A stretch of DNA of 5,743 nucleotides from Pseudomonadota bacterium (GTDB lineage: Bacteria > Pseudomonadota > Alphaproteobacteria > Caulobacterales > Caulobacteraceae). The stretch covers positions 1 through 5,743 of the forward strand of contig JAEZCL010000283.1 in the NCBI GenBank assembly GCA_023433585.1. Reading direction: 5' to 3'. Positions 1 to 3,997 of this stretch are shown here, one piece after another. The position numbers and the translations under genes were made by a program. The notes below the pieces were generated by a model that worked only from the letters and a program-made list of their open reading frames with translations, ran no database searches and had not been told where the DNA came from. Each line of letters starts with the position of its first letter. Position 1 is the stretch's first letter.

Positions 1-57
1 CCACCCAAACCGCCCCGCCCGTGGGCCGGGCCCTCGCCTCCGATCAAGGCGTATCGA

Positions 58-519
58 TCAGTTGCTGTACAGCTCCGAGATCGACAGGGTGCCGGAGATA
101 TAGTCGCCGCTGTAGCTGCCGATCCAGACGTCGTACTGGCCGGCCATGGGGCTGCCGAAACGCAGCGACGGATTGAGGCCCTCGCCGCTGTCGTCGTCGC
201 AGTACCAGCGACCGTTCGGGCCGTTGACCACCAGGGTGGTGTCGCGGTTCGAGGACACCGAGAAGATGAGCGGCAGGTTGCCGCCGCCCGACCAGTGCAG
301 CCGCACGTCCGGAGCGTGCGAGATGTAGCCGCTACAGCCCGAGAAGCGGTCCGACGCGCGGATCGTGCCGCCGGCGGTGATGCTGATGTTGTACGGATCC
401 GGCGTGAAGCCGGCCGCCAGGCGCACCGTGCCCGCGTGCGGATTCAGGGAGTAATCCTGAGCCGCGACAGGCCCGGCCAGAAGCAGCGCCGCCGCAGCGA
501 CGCTCAAGAGATATTTCAT
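58..519 (-). CDS. Small secreted protein with PPC-like beta-sandwich domain
   Basis: The 153-residue product begins with a clear Sec signal peptide: K2, a hydrophobic run at residues 4-16, and an AXA-type site (VAA before Q21). It is therefore probably periplasmic or extracellular, with a mature chain of about 133 residues. The mature part is rich in Gly, Ser and aromatic residues and looks all-beta. Residues 93-137 (DTTLVV..GPNG..YCDDDSGEGLNPSLRF..P.AGQYDVWIGSY) resemble the PPC (bacterial pre-peptidase C-terminal) fold, including an acidic turn at D108-D110 that could bind calcium. C62 and C107 are the only cysteines of the mature chain and could form a disulfide. No protease or other catalytic domain is attached, so the function is unknown. 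The ATG at 519 is fixed by the signal peptide, although the upstream GGGG is a weak ribosome site. The 116-bp gap before it could hold its own promoter, but I saw only a poor candidate (TTCCCC at 604-599, TAGTAT at 582-577). Confidence 0.8.
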   Translation of the reverse strand: MKYLLSVAAAALLLAGPVAAQDYSLNPHAGTVRLAAGFTPDPYNISITAGGTIRASDRFSGCSGYISHAPDVRLHWSGGGNLPLIFSVSSNRDTTLVVNGPNGRWYCDDDSGEGLNPSLRFGSPMAGQYDVWIGSYSGDYISGTLSISELYSN

Positions 520-635
520 TGTAGAAACCCCAGCTTAGCCCCCACGCGCACAGCGCGCGCTCTTCAAACAACGACGATACTACATAGGATTACGTTTTGG
601 GGAAGATGATGGAACATGACGCGCGACATTTAGCG

Positions 636-2288
636 TCAGCGCGTCTCGTCCAGGGGCTCGGGCGTGGGGCTGGGCGTGGGGCTGGGCGGGGCCTGATCCA
701 GCGACAGCGGCGCGTGCACGGCGCCGGAGGCCAGGGCGTCCAGGGTGTTGAGCGAGCCGCCCATCATGCGCTGATAGATCCAGTAGGCGGCCACCACCTG
801 CTCTACATAGGCCCGAGCCTGGGGCACATCGATGGTCTCGATCAGCAGCAGCGGATCCGGGTCCGGTCCCAGCCGGCGCAGGGCGCCCAGCATCGGCCCG
901 GGTCCGGCGTTATAGGACGCCACCGCGCGCAGCAGGTCGCCCTGGAACGCCCTCATGCCCAGCATCCGTGACACATAGGCCTGGCCAAGCCGCAGATTGA
1001 CCGCCGGATCCCACAGGCGCTGCGGTTCACGCACGAATCCCGGATCTCCCGCCAGCTCGGCGGCGGTGGCGGGCATGACCTGCATGACGCCGTAGGCGCC
1101 GACGGGACTGCGCGCGCGTGGCTCGAATCCGCTTTCCTTGTGCGCGATGGCATAGACGAGCGCGCGCTCGATGATGAAGCCGCCTTCGGGCTCAAGCACC
1201 GGCATGGGATAGGCGTTGGCGTCGATGCGCATGGCCGATGACGCCGCATTCCCGCGTGGGATCAGGCCGTGCGCCAGGGCCGTCCACAGGGGGCGATCCG
1301 CGTCCGAAGCGCGGCGCAGGCCGTTGCGCAGTTCGGTCTGGGCGTCGTCGGCCCGACCCAGCTCGGCGAAGGCGACGGCGCGGCGCGCCTGATCGTTGTC
1401 GCGGATGAAGACGGTCAGGGCTTCGGGCTCGACGTCGGACAGCTCGGCCTCGATGGGGCGTCCGGCGGCGGCGACCACGGCCATGTAGGGCTGGGGCCCC
1501 AGGTTCTCGATGACCGGCTCTTCACCCAGTTGCCGCAGGGCGATCTGGCCATAGAAGGTGGCGGGCCAGCGCCCGGCCAGGCGCAGAAATTCCTGCACCT
1601 GGTCCTGGCGGCCCGAGGCCGCCGCTGCCCGCGCGGCCCAGAAGGCGCCGCCGGAGCGCACCCAGGGATCCTCCAGAGGATCGACGGCCACTCGCTCGAA
1701 CGCGGCGAAGGCTTCAGCGAAACGACTCATGCGCCAGGCCGCCAGCCCCGCCGTCCAGAAATCCCCCAGCGCCAGGCCCAGTTCATAGGCGCGCGGCAGG
1801 TCGTCGGCGTTCAGGGCGATGCGCGCCTCGCGCGGGCCGGGCGGCGTGACCAGGGCCTGATCGACCGCTTCGCCGCCCGAGGCCTGGACGCTGGCCCAGT
1901 TGCGCAGGGCGGCGACGGCGCCGGGGCGCCGGGGTTCGGCCGCGCCGGCCGGCCGCCCCCGCATGGCCAGGGCGTAGACCCGGGGGGCGGGCGTCAGGTC
2001 GGCGTAGGATTCAAGCCAGGCCGACAATTCCGCGAAGGTCGCGGTGTGGTCGGCGTGGAACAGGCGTTCGAACTCGAGCTGGCCCAGCAGCACCCGGTCC
2101 TGGACGCGCTGCGCACTCTCGCGCGCGGCCTCGAGCTGTCCGCGTCTCAGCGCGTCGAAGGCGGTGGTGTAGGACAGGCGGTCCGCCTCGCTGAGCGCGC
2201 GCGGAACCTGCGCCAGCCCGACGCTGGCGCTCGGCAGAACGGCGATGAATGTCAGCGCGCCCACGACGCACCGGCTTGCCCTGTTCAC
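636..2288 (-). CDS. Exported Slt-type soluble lytic transglycosylase (GH23)
   Basis: This 550-residue protein cleaves the MurNAc-GlcNAc bond of peptidoglycan in the periplasm, forming 1,6-anhydro-muropeptides. From the GTG start, residues 1-25 form a signal peptide (NRASR, a hydrophobic stretch, then GLA before Q26). Residues of about 30-345 are Ala/Arg/Leu-rich helices with TPR-like pairs, matching the superhelical scaffold of Slt70. The C-terminal SLT domain lies at about 370-500. It has the catalytic glutamate E385 in HKESGF, motif GAYGVMQVMPATA at 397-409, and AVASYNAGPG at 455-464. The tail ends in a PSPTPSPTPEP stretch. E. coli Slt70 is somewhat longer. An in-frame ATG at 2378 would give 580 residues but would bury the signal peptide behind 30 Arg-rich residues. 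The GTG at 2288 has GGAGGGG five bases upstream, so I chose it. It lies 113 bp downstream of the UDG gene on the same strand. The family assignment is firm; the exact subfamily is not. Confidence 0.93.
   Translation of the reverse strand: MNRASRCVVGALTFIAVLPSASVGLAQVPRALSEADRLSYTTAFDALRRGQLEAARESAQRVQDRVLLGQLEFERLFHADHTATFAELSAWLESYADLTPAPRVYALAMRGRPAGAAEPRRPGAVAALRNWASVQASGGEAVDQALVTPPGPREARIALNADDLPRAYELGLALGDFWTAGLAAWRMSRFAEAFAAFERVAVDPLEDPWVRSGGAFWAARAAAASGRQDQVQEFLRLAGRWPATFYGQIALRQLGEEPVIENLGPQPYMAVVAAAGRPIEAELSDVEPEALTVFIRDNDQARRAVAFAELGRADDAQTELRNGLRRASDADRPLWTALAHGLIPRGNAASSAMRIDANAYPMPVLEPEGGFIIERALVYAIAHKESGFEPRARSPVGAYGVMQVMPATAAELAGDPGFVREPQRLWDPAVNLRLGQAYVSRMLGMRAFQGDLLRAVASYNAGPGPMLGALRRLGPDPDPLLLIETIDVPQARAYVEQVVAAYWIYQRMMGGSLNTLDALASGAVHAPLSLDQAPPSPTPSPTPEPLDETR
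660..689. repeat. 12-bp tandem repeat (2.5 copies) in the slt 3' end
   Basis: The unit GGGCGTGGGGCT occurs at 660-671 and 672-683, followed by the partial copy GGGCGG at 684-689. On the minus strand this encodes the Pro-Ser/Thr-Pro tail (PSPTPSPTP) of the lytic transglycosylase. Because 12 is a multiple of three, gain or loss of copies would keep the frame and change only the length of the proline-rich tail. Confidence 0.85.
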
Positions 2289-2293
2289 GGCGG

Positions 2294-2300
2294 CCCCTCC
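2294..2300 (-). promoter_or_regulatory. Shine-Dalgarno site that decides the slt start
   Basis: On the minus strand GGAGGGG lies five bases before the GTG at 2288-2286. It is the strongest ribosome site among the minus-strand genes here. It favours the GTG over the ATG at 2378, consistent with the signal peptide starting at that GTG. Confidence 0.75.
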
Positions 2301-2356
2301 GGATGGCTCGACCTGTCTCGATTCAGGCCGCGCCCTCGCTCTCAGTCGGTCGTCAG

Positions 2357-2376
2357 GCCGCTTTCGTGCCAGCGGC
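2357..2376. other. Perfect 6-bp stem, 8-base loop in the udg-slt gap
   Basis: GCCGCT at 2357-2362 and AGCGGC at 2371-2376 are exact inverted repeats with an 8-base loop. They lie 26 bp past the UDG stop on the minus strand. No T-run follows on either strand, so this is not a typical intrinsic terminator. It could be a 3'-end stabilising hairpin for udg mRNA or chance in GC-rich DNA. It overlaps the ATG at 2378, which may be a further mark against that start. Confidence 0.35.
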
Positions 2377-2401
2377 ATGGGGCGGCTTCAAGGCGAAAGG
2401 G

Positions 2402-3190
2402 TCAATCCGTCTCGTCCAGCTTCGCCGCCAGCGCCAGCATGTCGGCCCAGGCCAGGCGCTTGGCCATGGGCTGGCGCAGCAGGAAGGCCGGGTGCAGGGT
2501 CGGCAGGGCCGGGGCCGAGACGTCGCCCTCGTTCAACCGCCATTCGCGCCACCGGCCGCGCATCTTCATGACGCCCTCATCGGTCTTCAGCACCGACTTG
2601 GCCGCCGCCGCGCCCAGCAGCAGCACCGCCTTCGGCCGGATCAGGGCGAAGGCGCGCTCCACGAAGGGCGAGCAGACCAGCTGCTCCTGAGGCGTCGGGG
2701 TGCGGTTTCCGGGCGGTCTCCAGAATACCGTATTGGTGATGAAAACCTTCTCCTTCAGGCCCGCCGCGTCCAGCATCCGGTCCAGGAGCTTGCCCGCCCG
2801 GCCCACGAAGGGCGCCCCTTGCGCATCCTCGTCCGCGCCCGGCCCTTCGCCGATGACCAGGATCGGCGCCTCGGGATCGCCGCGCGAGAACACCGCCTGT
2901 TTCGCGCCCATGTCGCGCAGGGGGCAGCCGGTGAAGGCGGCGATGGCGTCCTTCAGGGCGTCCAGGTCACCGGCCCCGGCGGCCAGCCGCCGCGCCTCGC
3001 TGACCGCGTCGCCCAGATCGGGCGCGGCGGTCACCGAGGCCACCGCCTTCAGCGTCGCCTTCTGCTCGGGCGGGGCGGAGACGAAGGTGCGGTCGACGGG
3101 CGCGTCCTCGAAGCACGCATCGACGCCCGCGTCGCGCCAGAAGGCGAGCAGGCTTTCGGTCGCAGCGATTTCGGAAGACGGCGTGGCCAT
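2402..3190 (-). CDS. Family 4-type uracil-DNA glycosylase, partly lacking the Fe-S cysteines
   Basis: The 262-residue protein belongs to the uracil-DNA glycosylase superfamily, which removes uracil from DNA as the first step of base excision repair. Residues 1-80 are an Ala-rich extension of unknown role. The catalytic domain shows GEGPGADEDAQG at 114-125 followed by PFVGRAG (family 4 motif 1, with E115), TN at 152-153, RPPGNRTPTPQE at 158-169, and HPAFLLR at 233-239 (motif 2). Typical family 4 enzymes bind a [4Fe-4S] cluster through four cysteines: a CxxC pair before PL, one before RPP, and one about 16 residues later. Here only C89 and C173 remain; the other two positions are F86 and W157. 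The only other cysteine is C26 in the extension. The KRRIH loop of UdgX is absent. The ATG lies 7 bp after the antitoxin stop with no clear ribosome site, suggesting translational coupling. From memory, similar replacements occur in other alphaproteobacterial homologues, so this may be a lineage trait. Confidence 0.92.
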   Translation of the reverse strand: MATPSSEIAATESLLAFWRDAGVDACFEDAPVDRTFVSAPPEQKATLKAVASVTAAPDLGDAVSEARRLAAGAGDLDALKDAIAAFTGCPLRDMGAKQAVFSRGDPEAPILVIGEGPGADEDAQGAPFVGRAGKLLDRMLDAAGLKEKVFITNTVFWRPPGNRTPTPQEQLVCSPFVERAFALIRPKAVLLLGAAAAKSVLKTDEGVMKMRGRWREWRLNEGDVSAPALPTLHPAFLLRQPMAKRLAWADMLALAAKLDETD

Positions 3191-3197
3191 GCCCGGT

Positions 3198-3596
3198 TCA
3201 GTCTCGGTCGATCAGCCAGGATGACGGAACCTCCAGGGCGGCGGCGATCCGCTCCAGGCTTTCGGGCGCGCCGATCTTGTCGCCCCGCTCGATCTCGGAG
3301 AGGTAGCCTTGCGTCAGGCCCGCTTTCCGAGCCAGATCCGCCTGGGTCGCTCCCCGCCATTTGCGCAGCGCCTTCAGGAATCGGTCGCCCTTCAGCATGG
3401 CGGCGGACACTTCGGGGGGCAGGACCACGTCACGACCGGCGGCCAGGGCGGCCTTGCGTTCAAGGGCGGCGGCCAGATCGGCGGCGTCCTCGTCGACGTC
3501 CTCCGCACGGGCGACGAGCGCCTCGTATTCAGCCCGGGGAATGACCACCAATTCGTCGCCGCCGGGGCTGAGGATGATCTGTGGCATGGCGTTCAT
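3198..3596 (-). CDS. XRE-family HTH antitoxin of a RelE-type TA pair
   Basis: The 132-residue protein has two parts. Residues 5-35 (PQIILSPGGDELVVIPRAEYEAL) resemble the start of antitoxins that pair with RelE/ParE toxins, followed by an acidic, Ala-rich segment to about residue 60 that could wrap the toxin. Residues 72-128 form an XRE/Cro-type helix-turn-helix: FLKALRKWRGATQADLARKAGL, then TQGYLSEIERGDK as recognition region, then PESLERIAAALEV. By family logic it neutralises the adjacent toxin and represses the shared promoter; the likely operators are the palindromes at 3863-3877 and 3885-3899. The ATG at 3596 is three bases after the toxin stop, so translation is probably coupled. ATG at 3587 (M4) is a possible alternative start. 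The order is toxin first, as in HigBA-type modules, although the toxin reads as RelE/ParE superfamily. It could instead be a plain regulator, but the coupling to the toxin argues against that. Confidence 0.88.
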   Translation of the reverse strand: MNAMPQIILSPGGDELVVIPRAEYEALVARAEDVDEDAADLAAALERKAALAAGRDVVLPPEVSAAMLKGDRFLKALRKWRGATQADLARKAGLTQGYLSEIERGDKIGAPESLERIAAALEVPSSWLIDRD

Positions 3597-3599
3597 ATT

Positions 3600-3851
3600 C
3601 TAGCGCTTTCCGTAGGTCGTGGTCTGGCGCGCGCCGATCCGGATGGCGAGGATCGTCGTCTGATCCTCATCGAAGATGACCCGATATCGACCGACGCGCA
3701 TCCGATAAAGGCTTTCGTCCGCAAGTTTCCTGACATCGCCCTTGCCTGTCATGGCGTAGCTGTGGAGGGCTTCCGTAACGGCTTCGCGGGCCGTGGTGGG
3801 AAGAGCATCCAGATCCTTGGCGGCGCTTCGCGTCAGGACGATGGTTTTCAT
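3600..3851 (-). CDS. RelE/ParE-superfamily toxin
   Basis: This 83-residue basic protein has the RelE/ParE size and layout. An N-terminal beta strand (KTIVLTRSAAKDL) is followed by a helix with LPTTAREAVTEAL. The C-terminal sheet carries VRKLADESLYRMRVGRYRVIFDEDQTTILAIRIGARQ (40-76) and ends in TTTYGKR. R50, R52 and R57 in the LYRMRVGRYRVIF block, R75 and Y80 are candidates for the basic and tyrosine residues that RelE enzymes use to cleave mRNA on the ribosome. ParE-like gyrase poisoning cannot be excluded from sequence. The reading frame is intact. It is the first gene of a tight minus-strand run with antitoxin (3 bp) and udg. An out-of-frame ATG lies four bases upstream (3855-3853), and the ribosome site is weak, which may limit toxin output. 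By hand count its first 240 bases from 3601 are about 62% G+C, lower than sampled lines of udg and slt (78-80%), which hints at acquisition by transfer. Confidence 0.87.
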   Translation of the reverse strand: MKTIVLTRSAAKDLDALPTTAREAVTEALHSYAMTGKGDVRKLADESLYRMRVGRYRVIFDEDQTTILAIRIGARQTTTYGKR

Positions 3852-3862
3852 TCATAGCCCAG

Positions 3863-3877
3863 GGCGATATTATCGCT
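3863..3877. promoter_or_regulatory. Operator-like palindrome 1 (proximal to toxin)
   Basis: GCGATA at 3864-3869 and TATCGC at 3871-3876 are perfect inverted repeats around a single central T at 3870. The site lies within the predicted first transcribed bases of the TA mRNA, just before the toxin start. It shares its arm (GGCGATA) with the second site. It is the probable binding site of the XRE antitoxin, alone or with the toxin, inferred from position and symmetry. Confidence 0.7.
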
Positions 3878-3884
3878 TCGTACT

Positions 3885-3899
3885 GGCGATAATATTGCC
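3885..3899. promoter_or_regulatory. Operator-like palindrome 2 (over the TA -10 box)
   Basis: GGCGATA at 3885-3891 and TATTGCC at 3893-3899 are inverted repeats with one mismatch around a central A at 3892. The centre lies 22 bp from that of palindrome 1, about two helical turns, so two dimers would sit on the same face of the DNA. It covers the minus-strand TATTAT box, where bound protein would block RNA polymerase. Confidence 0.7.
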
Positions 3900-3916
3900 G
3901 GTCGTGGTGGTGTCAA
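3889..3916 (-). promoter_or_regulatory. Sigma70-type promoter of the toxin-antitoxin(-udg) genes
   Basis: On the minus strand TTGACA (3916-3911) matches the -35 consensus exactly. After a 16-bp spacer comes TATTAT (3894-3889), five of six matches to the -10 consensus. Transcription would start near 3882, giving a leader of about 30 bases before the toxin ATG. Both palindromes overlap the -10 or the start region, which fits autorepression. No other promoter this good was found before antitoxin or udg. Confidence 0.7.
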
Positions 3917-3930
3917 TCGCGGGATAGTCC

Positions 3931-3960
3931 TTGACCACCGCCGCGTCACCTTCGGATAAG
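3931..3960 (+). promoter_or_regulatory. Possible promoter of ETF-QO
   Basis: TTGACC (3931-3936) and GATAAG (3955-3960) are separated by 18 bp. The -35 matches five of six consensus bases and the -10 four of six. Transcription would start near 3967, leaving a leader of about 30 bases before the ATG at 3998. It is back-to-back with the TA promoter, the two -35 boxes being 14 bp apart. The match is moderate, so this is a candidate only. Confidence 0.4.
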
Positions 3961-3989
3961 TGGTCCAAACCCATAAGAAACGAGGATTC

Positions 3990-3994
3990 AGGAG
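3990..3994 (+). promoter_or_regulatory. Ribosome binding site of ETF-QO
   Basis: AGGAG lies three bases before the ATG at 3998, closer than usual. A second purine-rich stretch, GAGGA, occurs at 3982-3986 with 11-base spacing. Together they support the ATG at 3998 over the internal ATG at 4091 (M32), which lies just before the FAD-binding motif. Confidence 0.55.
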
Positions 3995-3997
3995 ACT

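Noticed and set aside
17..31. GCCCG-TGGGC-CGGGC hairpin considered as a terminator of the small secreted protein gene
   Set aside because: The stem is short, no T-run follows on the minus strand, and alternative pairings are equally possible. The remaining 57 bases at the left edge show no other feature.
545..559. CGCGC-ACAGC-GCGCG hairpin considered as a terminator after slt
   Set aside because: It has a short 5-bp stem with no T-run on either strand and lies inside the leader of the next gene. It is likely a by-product of GC-rich sequence.
1269..2690. 473-codon plus-strand open frame
   Set aside because: It lies antisense to the lytic transglycosylase and the udg end, is rich in Gly, Arg and Ala, and shows no recognisable motif. 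Long antisense frames are common in DNA this GC-rich.
2402..3190. UDG considered as a UdgX-type, uracil-crosslinking enzyme
   Set aside because: The KRRIH insertion after the first motif is absent; the segment reads RPPGNRTPTPQE as in ordinary family 4 proteins.
2249..3544. 431-codon plus-strand open frame
   Set aside because: It crosses antisense to three well-supported minus-strand genes and has low-complexity Arg/Gly/Pro composition without domain motifs.
3309..3857. 182-codon plus-strand open frame across the TA pair
   Set aside because: It is the complement of the antitoxin and toxin genes; the minus-strand frames have clear HTH and RelE signatures and this one has none.
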